Positions 21,826 through 31,103 of a stretch of 32,781 nucleotides of DNA are shown here, one piece after another. Under the pieces are notes generated by a model, which was given only the letters and a program-made list of their open reading frames with translations, was not told the origin of the DNA and searched no databases. A program made the position numbers and the translations under genes. Each line of letters begins with the position of its first letter. Within the stretch, counting starts at the first letter, position 1. Origin of the DNA: Deltaproteobacteria bacterium UBA6106 (GTDB lineage: Bacteria > Desulfobacterota > Syntrophorhabdia > Syntrophorhabdales > Syntrophorhabdaceae); contig DIWM01000041.1 in assembly GCA_002428485.1 (NCBI GenBank), positions 1-32,781 of the forward strand. Direction: 5' to 3'.

Positions 21826-22275
21826 ATGGAACACAGATCGAAAATAGAGGAAGGACTTAAAGGGGCATTAAAACAAAAAGACAGCGTAAGAGTGTCCGTT
21901 CTGCGGATGCTCTTGGCTGCCATGAAAAATAAAGAAGTAGAAAAGATCAGGGCCTTAACGGAAGACGAGTTCTTCGCGATCGTCAAGACATCTATCAAAC
22001 AGCATTTTGATTCCATTGAAGGATTTAAAAAAGGTCAAAGGTTTGACCTTGTTGAAAAGGAAGAGAAGGAGCTGCAGATCCTCAAGGAGTTCCTGCCTGC
22101 TCAGCTTACTGAAGAGGAGATGGCGGCCGGAATAGATGAAGCTGTCAATGTGGTTGAAGCGAAAGGCCAGAAAGACATGGGGAAGGTCATAAAGTTCCTT
22201 ATGGAAAAACATCCAGGGAGGATTGACGGAAAAGTGCTTAGCGCCATGGTGCTTAAAAGACTATCTTCACAGTAG
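21826..22275 (+). CDS. yqeY: YqeY / GatB-tail domain protein
   Basis: The protein has 149 residues and is all-helical. The N-terminal half has VRVSVLRMLLAAMKNKEVEK (21-40) and the C-terminal half LKEFLPAQLTEEEM and MGKVIKFLMEKHPGRIDGKVLSAMV, the pattern of the YqeY family. This family is homologous to the tRNA-binding tail of the amidotransferase subunit GatB. Its role is not settled; tRNA or amidotransferase-related functions are inferred from that homology. It lies between rpsU and mutS2, an arrangement seen in several bacteria. The start has only a weak ribosome-binding site, consistent with coupling to rpsU. Confidence 0.95.
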   Translation: MEHRSKIEEGLKGALKQKDSVRVSVLRMLLAAMKNKEVEKIRALTEDEFFAIVKTSIKQHFDSIEGFKKGQRFDLVEKEEKELQILKEFLPAQLTEEEMAAGIDEAVNVVEAKGQKDMGKVIKFLMEKHPGRIDGKVLSAMVLKRLSSQ

Positions 22276-22291
22276 GTAGTCGAAGCCATCG

Positions 22292-24586
22292 ATGGTTGAC
22301 AAAACTCTACTATACCTCGATTTTTTAAAACTCCTTAATATTATTGTCCAATATTCTTCAACACCTTTTAATACAGATCCTATTGCCGGCATAAGGCCGT
22401 TGAGAACATGTGCAGAGATAACCGAAAGGCAGGAAAAGATCGATGCCCTCCTCGAGGTGATCAAATGGGACGGCAGGGTGCCCTTTTCAGAGATCCCCGA
22501 TATTGGGGATATCATAAAAAGGGTCTTTATCAGAGACTCTGTCCTGGAGGCTCAGGAACTACTTTTAACGGCAGGGTTTATCAGGGCCTGCGATGACATT
22601 CTTTCCTTTTTAAAGAGAACACACAACAAGAAACCTTTTATAATGGAAGCCCTCGGAGGGATAAAGCGCCTGACAGCGCTCCATACGAAGATATCCAGGG
22701 CGATCAATGTCGAGGGATACATCGAAGACAGCGCGTCCTACGAATTGTCGAGGATACGGGCAGACCTCTTCGTACTCCGCGAAAGGATGCGGAAACACCT
22801 CGAGAAGATCATGGAGAAAGAACATGTGCGCCCGATTATACAGGATTTCTATATATCCCTTCGGAACAACAGGTACGTGATCCCCCTGAAGCCGAATTTC
22901 AATGAGGTTTTAAAGGGGATAGTGCACGACTACTCCCATTCTCTGAAGACCTCTTTTGTCGAGCCTGTTGAGTGTGTGGAGATGAACAACAGCATCAATG
23001 TACTCATTGAGGAAGAAAGGGAAGAGGAGAAGAGGATACTGAGAGGCCTTACGGAGTCTGTCAGGGAATCTGCCGGAGAACTGAAAGAAAACCTTGCCGC
23101 GATACAGGAATTGGATTTTTATCATTCGATCGCGCTTTTTTCCATCGAGTACGGCTGTACACGGCCCGAGGTGACGGAAAAGATGGGCGGCATGGACATC
23201 AAAAACGCCCTGAACCCTTTTATCGTCATGTCGAAAAGGAACCAGACCGTACCTGTCGATATAACGATGGGGAGCGAAAAGCAGGTGATGATCATCAGCG
23301 GGCCGAACGCAGGAGGGAAGACGGCTGCCCTCAAGACGATAGGGCTTTTGTCGGTTATGGCAAAGAGCGGCCTTTATATACCGGCGTCGGGCACTCCTGT
23401 GGTCCCTTTATTTTCGAATATCTTTGCGCTCATCGGCGACGAGCAGGACATTGCCATGGAGTTGAGCAGCTTTACGGCGCACATGTATGCCATCAAAGAC
23501 CTTTACAACTATGCCGACGGGAATGAGCTGGTCCTCATCGACGAGATCGGCGGGGCCACGGAACCGCAGGAGGCATCTGCCATAGCGATGGGCGTCATAG
23601 ATGCATTGACGGAGAAGGGATGCAGGGTGGTCGTGACCACCCACCTTAATCTTTTGAAGGCCTATGGATACACGCGTGACTTTGCGATCAATGTAGCCAC
23701 TGCCTTTGATATGGATAACTCGAAGCCGCTCTATAAACTGCTTTATGGGAAAGCCGGATACAGCAATGCGATCCATGTGGCGAAAAACATCGATGTCCCC
23801 TCAAAGATCATCGAGAAAAGCTACGAATATCTGGGCAAACAGGAATTCATGCTGAACAGCCTTATTAGCTCGCTTGAGACTGAAAGAAAGAACATCGTCG
23901 AGGAAAGAAAGAGGCTAACGGATCTGAAAGAGGAATTCAGGAAGAGGCTCTCTCTGTTGAAGGACAAGAGAGAGGAGTACATGAAAAAAGTAGAGGAAAA
24001 GTGCCGGAACCTGCTCTCGGAGATGGAGATCGGGATAGAAGAGATCAAAAAAGAGGTTGCAAAAAAAGAAAGAGCAGCTATAACAAGAAGTAAGGGGAAA
24101 TTGAAAAACCTTAGAAAAAGATTTCTAAGGGAAGAGATTCCTGAAGAAGAAAAGATAGCCGTAGGGGACTTTGTAAAAGTCAAAACCCTTGGAAGCAGCG
24201 GATATGTCATCGATGAAGACAGGGAAGGCGAATCCTGCGAGGTAGTGATAGGCAATGTCAGGACAAAGATAAAGAAGGTCTACCTCCATAAGATAGCCGC
24301 CGAAGGCAGACCTCCCCAGAAAAATCCAATCAGCGTAGATGTCCAGAAGATAGAAGCCCCTCAACTGAACATAATGGGCATGAGGGTCGAAGAGGCCTTA
24401 AGGGAACTGGACACCTTTATCGACCGGGCGGTCGTCCAGGGTATGCCGTCGGTAAAGATCGTCCATGGCATAGGAACAGGCAGACTGATGCAGGCCGTAA
24501 GAAGCCACCTCTCTGACTCAGGGTATAGCGCGAAGGTGCATGGTGATGAAAAAAACGCAGGCGTTACGATAGTAGAGCTGATATGA
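22292..24586 (+). CDS. mutS2: Endonuclease MutS2
   Basis: The protein has 764 residues, the family size. It has a MutS-type core and clamp (1-300), an ATPase with Walker A SGPNAGGKT (about 333-341), Walker B LVLIDEIGGATEP and VVTTHLNLLK, a long charged coiled coil (about 515-610), a KOW-like beta segment (VGDFVKVKTLGSSGYVID), and a C-terminal Smr domain (about 688-764) with HGIGTG. MutS2 lacks the mismatch-recognition domain and acts against recombination intermediates or on collided ribosomes, depending on species. The usual LDLRG of Smr reads LNIMG here, with Asn693 for the conserved Asp, so nuclease activity may be weakened. The stop overlaps the dnaG start by ATGA. Confidence 0.95.
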   Translation: MVDKTLLYLDFLKLLNIIVQYSSTPFNTDPIAGIRPLRTCAEITERQEKIDALLEVIKWDGRVPFSEIPDIGDIIKRVFIRDSVLEAQELLLTAGFIRACDDILSFLKRTHNKKPFIMEALGGIKRLTALHTKISRAINVEGYIEDSASYELSRIRADLFVLRERMRKHLEKIMEKEHVRPIIQDFYISLRNNRYVIPLKPNFNEVLKGIVHDYSHSLKTSFVEPVECVEMNNSINVLIEEEREEEKRILRGLTESVRESAGELKENLAAIQELDFYHSIALFSIEYGCTRPEVTEKMGGMDIKNALNPFIVMSKRNQTVPVDITMGSEKQVMIISGPNAGGKTAALKTIGLLSVMAKSGLYIPASGTPVVPLFSNIFALIGDEQDIAMELSSFTAHMYAIKDLYNYADGNELVLIDEIGGATEPQEASAIAMGVIDALTEKGCRVVVTTHLNLLKAYGYTRDFAINVATAFDMDNSKPLYKLLYGKAGYSNAIHVAKNIDVPSKIIEKSYEYLGKQEFMLNSLISSLETERKNIVEERKRLTDLKEEFRKRLSLLKDKREEYMKKVEEKCRNLLSEMEIGIEEIKKEVAKKERAAITRSKGKLKNLRKRFLREEIPEEEKIAVGDFVKVKTLGSSGYVIDEDREGESCEVVIGNVRTKIKKVYLHKIAAEGRPPQKNPISVDVQKIEAPQLNIMGMRVEEALRELDTFIDRAVVQGMPSVKIVHGIGTGRLMQAVRSHLSDSGYSAKVHGDEKNAGVTIVELI

Positions 24587-26295
24587 AAAGCACACTTGAA
24601 GAATTACTGGCGAGAATCAATATCCTTGATGTCGTCTCACAGTATGTAAAATTAAGGAAAGCTGGTAAAGATTACATGGGATTATGTCCATTTCATAAAG
24701 AAAAAACTCCTTCATTTACTGTAAGTACTGAGAAGCAAATATATTATTGCTTTGGTTGTCGTGAGGGAGGGAACGCGGTCAACTTCGTGATGAAATATGA
24801 AAATCTGACTTTCAAGGAGGCCCTTGAAAGCCTCGCGAAGGAATACGGCGTAGAGATGCGAAGCGGAGGCGACCCCCGAAGGGCAAGCCATTTCGATGCC
24901 CTTGCGAGGCTGTCTGAATATTACTTCGACGCCCTGAAGAATGCCAGTGCAACGCTCCAATACCTGAACAGGAGGGGCATCGACGAAGAGACGATAGAGG
25001 AGTTCAGGATCGGTTACAGCGACCCCTCGGGCAACAGATTGAAGGCCTTTCTCAAGGGTTCCGGCATACCCAACGATGTCTATCTGGGCACTGGTATTGT
25101 GAGGATGAAGGACAGGGACCTCTACGACATGTTCAGGGGACGGGTGGTAATCCCGATCCTGGATGTGAATAAAAAGGTTATCGGGTTCGGCGGCAGGACC
25201 CTCGAGAAAGATGGCGTGCCCAAGTATATAAATTCGCCGGAATCGTCCGTTTTTTCGAAAAGGACAGCGTTGTTCGGAATCGATAAAACGAGGAAGCATA
25301 TTGCCGAGCAGAATGAGGTCTTTATCGTGGAAGGGTATTTTGATTTTATCTCCCTCTATCGGCATGGTTTCCGGAATATCGTTGCCACGCTCGGTACTTC
25401 GGTGACAGAGCAGCAGGTCTCGAAGTTGAGGAATTATACAAATAATGTCAGCCTCATGCTTGACGGCGACGAAGCCGGGATAAAAAGCGCCTTGAGGCTC
25501 ATCGGGATGTTCGCGGAGATGGACCTTAACGGCGCCATGGTCCTGCTTCCCGGGGGGCACGACCCTGATAGTTTAGTCCGGAAGGAGGGCGTTGAGGCGG
25601 TGAGGGATGTTGTCAGGACAAAGAAGCCGATACTCGATTATTATTTTGACTACCACATGAAAAAGGAGGGGATAAAGACGCTCGAGGGAAAACAGTCGCT
25701 GATCAAGGCTGTTATGCCCTATATAGAAATGATCAACGACGGCGTGAAGAAAAGACTCTATATTAAGAGGCTGTCAGAGTTGACAGGCGTTGAGGAGGCC
25801 TTTTTTACCCGTTATGACCAGGAGAGGGAAATCGGAGCCCCGCAGGGAGGGACTGATCCGGTGAACATCATCGGCAAAAAGGTTGTCAGCGCCTTTATAC
25901 ACAATCCCGATCTGCTGGAATTTTTTAAGGGAAAGGAGGTGATGGAGTACGTCCGGGATGAGGACGTAAAAGAGATACTGGTAAAGATGCTTGATAGTTA
26001 TACCGAGACGAAGCAGCTGGAGATGAAAAGTTTTATCGAGATCCTTGAGAAGGAGAATCTGAAGGAGTTTGTTCTCAGCGCGGCATTTGACGAGGCTGAG
26101 CTTGGTGACGACGAACCGGAAAGGGTATTGATCGATTATTTCAAACATCTTAAAAAACAGTTCATCAGAGGCGAGTCCAAAAAGATCACGGAACAACTGT
26201 CAGAAGCAGAAAAAAGGGGAGATGAGGGGGCTATTATGGAATTACTCGAAAAGAAGAGGCAGGTTCTAACAGTTATAAAAAATAATTTTTTATAG
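24583..26295 (+). CDS. dnaG: DNA primase DnaG
   Basis: DnaG makes RNA primers at the replication fork. The 570-residue protein has the CHC2 zinc motif C35-x2-H38-x17-C56-x2-C59, an RNA polymerase domain (about 110-240, with EFRIGYSDPSGNRL and FRGRVVIPILD), a Toprim fold (VFIVEGYFDFISLY, then ATLGTSVTEQQ and LMLDGDEAGIKSA), and a helical C-terminal region that contacts the helicase. It starts within the last codon of mutS2 (ATGA) and precedes rpoD by only a few bases. Confidence 0.97.
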   Translation: MKSTLEELLARINILDVVSQYVKLRKAGKDYMGLCPFHKEKTPSFTVSTEKQIYYCFGCREGGNAVNFVMKYENLTFKEALESLAKEYGVEMRSGGDPRRASHFDALARLSEYYFDALKNASATLQYLNRRGIDEETIEEFRIGYSDPSGNRLKAFLKGSGIPNDVYLGTGIVRMKDRDLYDMFRGRVVIPILDVNKKVIGFGGRTLEKDGVPKYINSPESSVFSKRTALFGIDKTRKHIAEQNEVFIVEGYFDFISLYRHGFRNIVATLGTSVTEQQVSKLRNYTNNVSLMLDGDEAGIKSALRLIGMFAEMDLNGAMVLLPGGHDPDSLVRKEGVEAVRDVVRTKKPILDYYFDYHMKKEGIKTLEGKQSLIKAVMPYIEMINDGVKKRLYIKRLSELTGVEEAFFTRYDQEREIGAPQGGTDPVNIIGKKVVSAFIHNPDLLEFFKGKEVMEYVRDEDVKEILVKMLDSYTETKQLEMKSFIEILEKENLKEFVLSAAFDEAELGDDEPERVLIDYFKHLKKQFIRGESKKITEQLSEAEKRGDEGAIMELLEKKRQVLTVIKNNFL

Positions 26296-26305
26296 TGAGG
26301 TGACC

Positions 26306-27853
26306 ATGCCTGAGAAAGTGAGGAGGTTGTTTCCTTATGATGAGCAGCAGGAGAGCAAGGAGCTTTATGTATTAATCTCGAGCAGCGACAAGACGGAGAA
26401 CCTGCTGGATGATATTGAATTGTTCGACATCGAAGGTGAGGGCGCTATCAGCGCCATTGAAGGAAGCGGCGTTGACGAGGTGTTGGGCGAAGAAATTGAC
26501 GACACCTACGGCGAGGAACTGGTCAATCCCATACGGCACTATATCAAAGAGATGGGGGGTATGTCGCTGCTGACGCGGGAAGGAGAAAAAGAGATCGCCA
26601 GGAAGATGGAAGAATCGAAGGAGAAGATCAAGCAGATCATCCTTTCTTTTCCCGGGACGGTAAAAGAACTCCTGAATGCCCTTGTAGCGCTTAAAACTTC
26701 AAAAACAACGGTAAAAGACATTACCCTGGAAGTGGATGATGAAGAGGATGTGGACACCGAGCTGGAGTTTCAGAAAGAGAGGGTCATGGCGCTCCTGGAG
26801 AAACTAAAAGATGCCCATGCCAGATCCGCGCAAGGCAGCCCAAGGGTGAGAGAAAAATACCGGCAGGAAGTCCAGGATATCATCACAGAGATAAACCTGA
26901 GCAGAAAGATCATCGATAAGATCATACAGAGAATGAAGCGCTATCTCGAGAGGATGGAAAAGATAGAGCAAGAGATCGAGAAGTACAAAAAGCTCAAGGG
27001 ACGGGAAAGGCAGAAAGGCCTGACGCTGATGAACACGCGACAGGAGAAGCTTGAACAGGAGATGGGTGTTACCGCGCGGGAACTGAGGGGCAACATAAAA
27101 CATATAGGAGCTGCTGAACTGGGTTTTGCAGGCGCGAAAAATGAACTTGTAAAGGCGAATTTACGGCTTGTCGTAAGCATCGCCAAGAGGTATGTCAACA
27201 GGGGGCTTTCCCTCCTTGACCTGATCCAGGAAGGGAACATCGGCCTCATGAAGGCAGTGGACAGATTCGAATACAGGAGAGGCTATAAGTTCAGCACCTA
27301 CGCCACGTGGTGGATACGGCAGTCCATTACGAGGGCGATTGCGGATCAGGCCCGGACAATACGAATCCCGGTTCACATGATAGAAACGATCAACAAGATC
27401 ATCAGGGTTTCGAGGGGGCTTGTACAGGAACTGGGGAGAGAGCCGTTCCCCGACGAGATAGCCGAGCGCATCGGTTTTTCGGCAGACAAGGTAAGAAAGG
27501 TTTTAAGGATCACCAAAGAGCCTATTTCACTGGAAACCCCTATCAATGATGACGAGGATACTCATCTTGCCGATTTCATTGAAGACAAGGGAACGCTGAC
27601 GCCGCAGGATTCGGCAATATTCGACGATATGATGGAGCATCTGAACACGATACTCGCTACGCTGTCGCCGAGGGAAGAGAGGGTGGTGAGGATGCGCTTT
27701 GGCCTTGGCGAAAAATACGACCACACGCTTGAAGAGGTAGGCCAGGTCTTTGATGTAACACGGGAAAGGATCAGACAGATAGAGGCAAAGGCGCTGAAAA
27801 AGCTGCGTCACCCAACGAGGTCGAAGCAGCTCAGGTGTTTTGTAGAGATATAA
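26306..27853 (+). CDS. rpoD: Primary sigma factor RpoD (sigma-70)
   Basis: The protein has 515 residues from ATG 26306. I prefer this to GTG 26300, because that GTG forms part of the GAGGTG ribosome-binding site. Region 1.1 is reduced and acidic (about 20-75). Region 1.2 is NPIRHYIKEMGGMSLLTREGE, followed by a helical non-conserved region (about 120-260). Region 2 has LVVSIAKRYVNRGLSLLDLIQEGN and YKFSTYATWWIRQSITRAI, region 3 is GREPFPDEIAERIG, and region 4.2 is HTLEEVGQVFDVTRERIRQIEAKAL. It directs RNA polymerase to -35/-10 promoters such as those proposed at 9251 and 28049. It is the last gene of the cluster. Confidence 0.97.
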   Translation: MPEKVRRLFPYDEQQESKELYVLISSSDKTENLLDDIELFDIEGEGAISAIEGSGVDEVLGEEIDDTYGEELVNPIRHYIKEMGGMSLLTREGEKEIARKMEESKEKIKQIILSFPGTVKELLNALVALKTSKTTVKDITLEVDDEEDVDTELEFQKERVMALLEKLKDAHARSAQGSPRVREKYRQEVQDIITEINLSRKIIDKIIQRMKRYLERMEKIEQEIEKYKKLKGRERQKGLTLMNTRQEKLEQEMGVTARELRGNIKHIGAAELGFAGAKNELVKANLRLVVSIAKRYVNRGLSLLDLIQEGNIGLMKAVDRFEYRRGYKFSTYATWWIRQSITRAIADQARTIRIPVHMIETINKIIRVSRGLVQELGREPFPDEIAERIGFSADKVRKVLRITKEPISLETPINDDEDTHLADFIEDKGTLTPQDSAIFDDMMEHLNTILATLSPREERVVRMRFGLGEKYDHTLEEVGQVFDVTRERIRQIEAKALKKLRHPTRSKQLRCFVEI

Positions 27854-27866
27854 CGACCGGGACACC

Positions 27867-27928
27867 CGCAAGAGGATATTCGGCTTGCGAACCCGCCATA
27901 AAAAATACAGGTCCAATAAGTCCTGTAT
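27867..27928. terminator. Two hairpins after rpoD, weak terminator candidates
   Basis: CGCAAG (27867-27872) pairs with CTTGCG (27884-27889), and ATACAGG (27905-27911) pairs with CCTGTAT (27922-27928). The second has an A-run before it, so it resembles a T-tailed terminator only when read on the minus strand. Either may still slow transcription leaving rpoD. Confidence 0.35.
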
Positions 27929-28048
27929 GACCTATATTCGTCTCTTGGATATTCTTTCCGATTTTCATGAGAAATTTGTCTTTTTAAGAGGTTTCAAAAT
28001 CATTGGCGTTATTCTGAAGAGTGCGAGATTAAAAGGTGAAATATTTTC

Positions 28049-28083
28049 TTGACAAAAATTGACCATTCAAATATTGTATACAA
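28049..28083 (+). promoter_or_regulatory. Promoter with overlapping palindrome before the acyl-CoA dehydrogenase gene
   Basis: TTGACA (28049-28054) and TATTGT (28072-28077) are 17 bp apart. The perfect palindrome TTGTATACAA (28074-28083) overlaps the -10 and the expected start, an ideal place for a repressor. GT-AT-AC palindromes are typical of several GntR-type regulators, but no regulator gene lies nearby. Confidence 0.55.
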
Positions 28084-28120
28084 AAATTTCTTTTAAACAT
28101 TCTCCAAGGAGGAACAAAAT

Positions 28121-29269
28121 ATGGATTTCAGATTAACCGAGGAACAGGAATTTTTTAAGAAAACCGTAGCGGATACGATTGACAGAATGGTTGTTCCGAA
28201 GGCGCAGGAGATAGACGAGAAAGATGAGTTCCCCTGGGAGCTGTGGAAAGAGTTTACAAAGCTTGGCTACGTGGGCTTGCGGTACCCCGAAGAGATCGGC
28301 GGCTTGAACGCTGACAAGATAATGTGCATGACCTTTTACGAAGAGATCGCCAGGGGCTCTGTCGGTTTTGCGCAGAGCGTCATCATGAATATCCTCATGG
28401 GTACCTATTTCCTTTACAGGTTCGGCAGCAAGGAGATCAAGGAGCGCTGCTTGTATCCGGCGATCCGGGGGGAGAAGATCGCCACCATGTGCTTTACGGA
28501 GGACCAATCGGGTTCTGACCTTGGTGCAACGAGGACTACAGCGGTAAGGGATGGAGACGGGTGGAGGATCAACGGGACCAAGATGTGGATAACGAACGGC
28601 CCCATCTGTGATTTTGCAACTGTTCTTGCGACAACGGACCCTTCAAAGGGGTTAAAGGGTTTGAATTTTTTTCTCGTTGAAAAGGGGACGCCGGGTTTCG
28701 CCAGCGGCCAGATCATCCACAAGATTGGATGCAGGGGCACGGTAACAGGCGAGCTCGTGTTCGATAACGTATGGGTTCCCTATGAAAATTTTCTTGGCGC
28801 AGAGCTTGGAAAAGGTGTTTTCTACGTAAGCGATATACTTGACGAGGTGCGGTTAATGACGGGGGCAATGGCCCTCGGCATAGCAAAAGGAGCTTATAAT
28901 GAGGGCATTGAATTTGCGCGAAAGAGGGTGGCCTTCGGCAAACCCATCGGCAGCTTCCAGCTGATCCGTGAAAAGTTCGCAGAGATGGATGCGCTGATGA
29001 ATGCGGCGCGTCTCATGGTATATTATGGCGCGTGGCTTCTTGAAAGCGGCATGGATGCAAGGGTGTTGGCAGCGGAGGCAAAGATGTACGCAACGGAGGT
29101 GTGTGTGAAGGTTGTTGATGAGGTGACAAGGATCTATGGGGCAAATGCCTTTGCCTATGAATATACCCCCCAGAGGTATTTCAGAGATGCCAGGTTTCTT
29201 CTCTATGGCGGAGGTACTCAAGAGGTCCTGAGAGATTTTATTGGCAGAACGATCCTCGGAAAGTTATAA
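28121..29269 (+). CDS. Acyl-CoA dehydrogenase
   Basis: The protein has 382 residues, a typical tetrameric FAD enzyme that makes a 2,3-double bond in an acyl-CoA and passes electrons to ETF. CFTEDQSGSDLGATRTTA (124-141, split) and MWITNG (155-160) are the FAD and substrate signatures, with RVAFGKPIGSFQLIREK (269-285) in the C-terminal helical domain. The segment that usually reads YEGTSEI with the catalytic glutamate is YGGGTQEV (362-369), as in isovaleryl-CoA-type enzymes. At the alternative site in helix G (LDEVRLM, 240-246) the aligned residue is Val243, with Glu242 beside it. The catalytic base is therefore uncertain and the substrate may be branched or cyclic. A strong AAGGAGG precedes ATG 28121. 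It is the first gene of the ETF cluster. Confidence 0.93.
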   Translation: MDFRLTEEQEFFKKTVADTIDRMVVPKAQEIDEKDEFPWELWKEFTKLGYVGLRYPEEIGGLNADKIMCMTFYEEIARGSVGFAQSVIMNILMGTYFLYRFGSKEIKERCLYPAIRGEKIATMCFTEDQSGSDLGATRTTAVRDGDGWRINGTKMWITNGPICDFATVLATTDPSKGLKGLNFFLVEKGTPGFASGQIIHKIGCRGTVTGELVFDNVWVPYENFLGAELGKGVFYVSDILDEVRLMTGAMALGIAKGAYNEGIEFARKRVAFGKPIGSFQLIREKFAEMDALMNAARLMVYYGAWLLESGMDARVLAAEAKMYATEVCVKVVDEVTRIYGANAFAYEYTPQRYFRDARFLLYGGGTQEVLRDFIGRTILGKL

Positions 29270-29315
29270 TAGATCCATTCGCAGCATTAATATGATAGCA
29301 AGAAGGAGGTAGAAC

Positions 29316-30107
29316 GTGAATATCCTGATCTTTATCAAACAGGTAGCCGATACAGAGGCGCGCATCATCATTAAGGGCGACCAAAAATCACTGGAGATAG
29401 AGAATAAATACAATATGAACTTTTTTGATGAATTTGCCGTTGAAGAGGCGATAAGGATCAAGGAAAAGAATAAGGATACGCAGATCACGGTATGCACGAT
29501 CGGTTCCCAGAAGGCAGTCGAGGCATTAAGGACTGCCATCGCAATGGGCGCTGACCGGGCCTTTTTGCTCGACGGCAGCAAGGCGGCAGCGAATGATCCC
29601 CTGTCGATATCGAGGATACTTGCTGCGTTTGCCAAAAAGGAAGGGTTCGATATGATCCTTTGCGGAAGGCAGGCCATCGATGATGAGAGCGCGAATGTGG
29701 GGGTTATGGCATCCGAGCTTCTTGGGATACCTCATGTGAGCGCCATTCTCAAGATGGAGGTAGTTGACGGCAATACCGTGAAGGTTGAAAATGAGATTGA
29801 GGGCGGGCGCGGGATATTTGAGGTCAAGTTGCCTGCTTTATTCACAACCCAGAAAGGGTTGAACGAGCCCCGGGTGCCTTTGATAACCGGCGTCATGAAG
29901 GCGATGAAGGCTTCTATCCCCGTCATCGATCCTGCAACACTTGATATACCGCAAGAGACTCTTGCGGCGGGCGCCTCGAAGATAACGATCCTTTCTTACG
30001 AATCGCCGCAGGAAAGGCCGCCCGTAAAGATCGTTGAAGGTGAAACCCCCGAAGAAAAGGTAAAGAACCTTGTAAAGGCGTTGAAAGAAGACGCAAAGGT
30101 CCTGTAG
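29316..30107 (+). CDS. etfB: Electron transfer flavoprotein beta subunit
   Basis: The protein has 263 residues and starts at GTG 29316 after AAGGAGG. It begins NILIFIKQVADTEARI and contains the YNMNFFDEFAVEEAIRIKE segment (about 30-48), TVCTIGSQKAVEALRTAIAMGADRAFLL, and CGRQAIDDESANVGVMASELLGIPHV (about 116-141). These are typical of EtfB and form the nucleotide-binding side of the heterodimer. With EtfA it takes electrons from the acyl-CoA dehydrogenase encoded upstream. Linkage to fixC and fixX places it in the Fix/ETF group, some members of which bifurcate electrons from NADH; sequence alone does not settle that here. Confidence 0.96.
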   Translation: MNILIFIKQVADTEARIIIKGDQKSLEIENKYNMNFFDEFAVEEAIRIKEKNKDTQITVCTIGSQKAVEALRTAIAMGADRAFLLDGSKAAANDPLSISRILAAFAKKEGFDMILCGRQAIDDESANVGVMASELLGIPHVSAILKMEVVDGNTVKVENEIEGGRGIFEVKLPALFTTQKGLNEPRVPLITGVMKAMKASIPVIDPATLDIPQETLAAGASKITILSYESPQERPPVKIVEGETPEEKVKNLVKALKEDAKVL

Positions 30108-30118
30108 GAAGGAGGGAA

Positions 30119-31102
30119 ATGATGCCGAAAGATATTTTCGTATTTGTTGAATTAAAAGAAGGAACGGTCAGGAAGGTATCCCTTGAATTGCTGTCAAAGG
30201 GAAAGGAAATCGCCGGGCACTTTTCTTCTACACTTTATGCGGTCCTTATCGGCCATAACGTGAAAGGCATTGCCGAGACGATACAGCCTTATTCGGATAA
30301 GGTCATTGTCGTTGATAACGAAGGCCTGGCGGACTACCGTTGGGATACCTATACGGGTGTTTTTGAGGGCCTTCTCAAAAAGTACAACCCTTACGCTGTC
30401 CTTGGAGGTTCCACAGTAACGGGCAAGGATTTTTTTCCCAGGCTCGCGGCGCGATTCAGCGGTGCCATCATATCAGACGCCGTCGGCATAGATTTTCACG
30501 ACAGCGGCGTTAAGATCAAAAAACCGCTCTTCGGCGGGAAGGTCATATCCTGGATCACATGCAGCGAGGATTCAGTTATCTTTATAACCTTCAGGCCTAA
30601 TTCGTTCGGCGTCGAGAAAGGGTCGCTGAACGGGGAGATCATAGAGGAGCAGTTCGAGGCCGCAAAAGACCCGAAGATAAATATGGTAGGCGCAGAAAAG
30701 CACGTTTCCGAAAAAGTCGACCTGCAGGAGGCGGATTTTATCATATGCGGCGGCCGGGGCATGAAAGGCCCGGAACATTTTCAGATCCTCGAAGAGATCG
30801 CCGGCATTATGGGCGGCAGGGTAGGCGCATCGCGTGCCGTCGTTGATAGTAAATGGAGGGAATACGAAGACCAGGTCGGCAAGAGCGGCAAAACGGTGTC
30901 ACCGAAGCTGTATATCGGCTGTGGGATATCGGGGGCGCTGCATCATACGATGGGTATGGACACTTCCAAGGTGATAGTGGCAATTAACAAGGACCCCAAT
31001 GCGCCCATCTTTCACTATGCCGATTACGGGATCGTCGATGATGCCTTCGCCATACTCCCTGTTTTACAGGAAGCATTGAAAAAGACCAGGGAAGAGATCT
31101 GA
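30119..31102 (+). CDS. etfA: Electron transfer flavoprotein alpha subunit
   Basis: The protein has 327 residues. The N-terminal domain (1-190) holds VLGGSTVTGKDFFPRLAARFSG. The FAD-binding C-terminal domain has GRGMKGPEHFQILEEIAGIMGG, then VGASRAVVDSKW, KTVSPKLYIGCGISGALHHTMGM, VIVAINKDPNAPIFHYADYGIVDDA: the diagnostic EtfA series. Two ATGs lie side by side at 30119 and 30122 behind AAGGAGGG. It pairs with EtfB encoded 11 nt upstream and passes electrons to the FixC-type oxidoreductase whose gene starts 1 nt after its stop. Confidence 0.97.
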   Translation: MMPKDIFVFVELKEGTVRKVSLELLSKGKEIAGHFSSTLYAVLIGHNVKGIAETIQPYSDKVIVVDNEGLADYRWDTYTGVFEGLLKKYNPYAVLGGSTVTGKDFFPRLAARFSGAIISDAVGIDFHDSGVKIKKPLFGGKVISWITCSEDSVIFITFRPNSFGVEKGSLNGEIIEEQFEAAKDPKINMVGAEKHVSEKVDLQEADFIICGGRGMKGPEHFQILEEIAGIMGGRVGASRAVVDSKWREYEDQVGKSGKTVSPKLYIGCGISGALHHTMGMDTSKVIVAINKDPNAPIFHYADYGIVDDAFAILPVLQEALKKTREEI

Positions 31103-31103
31103 C

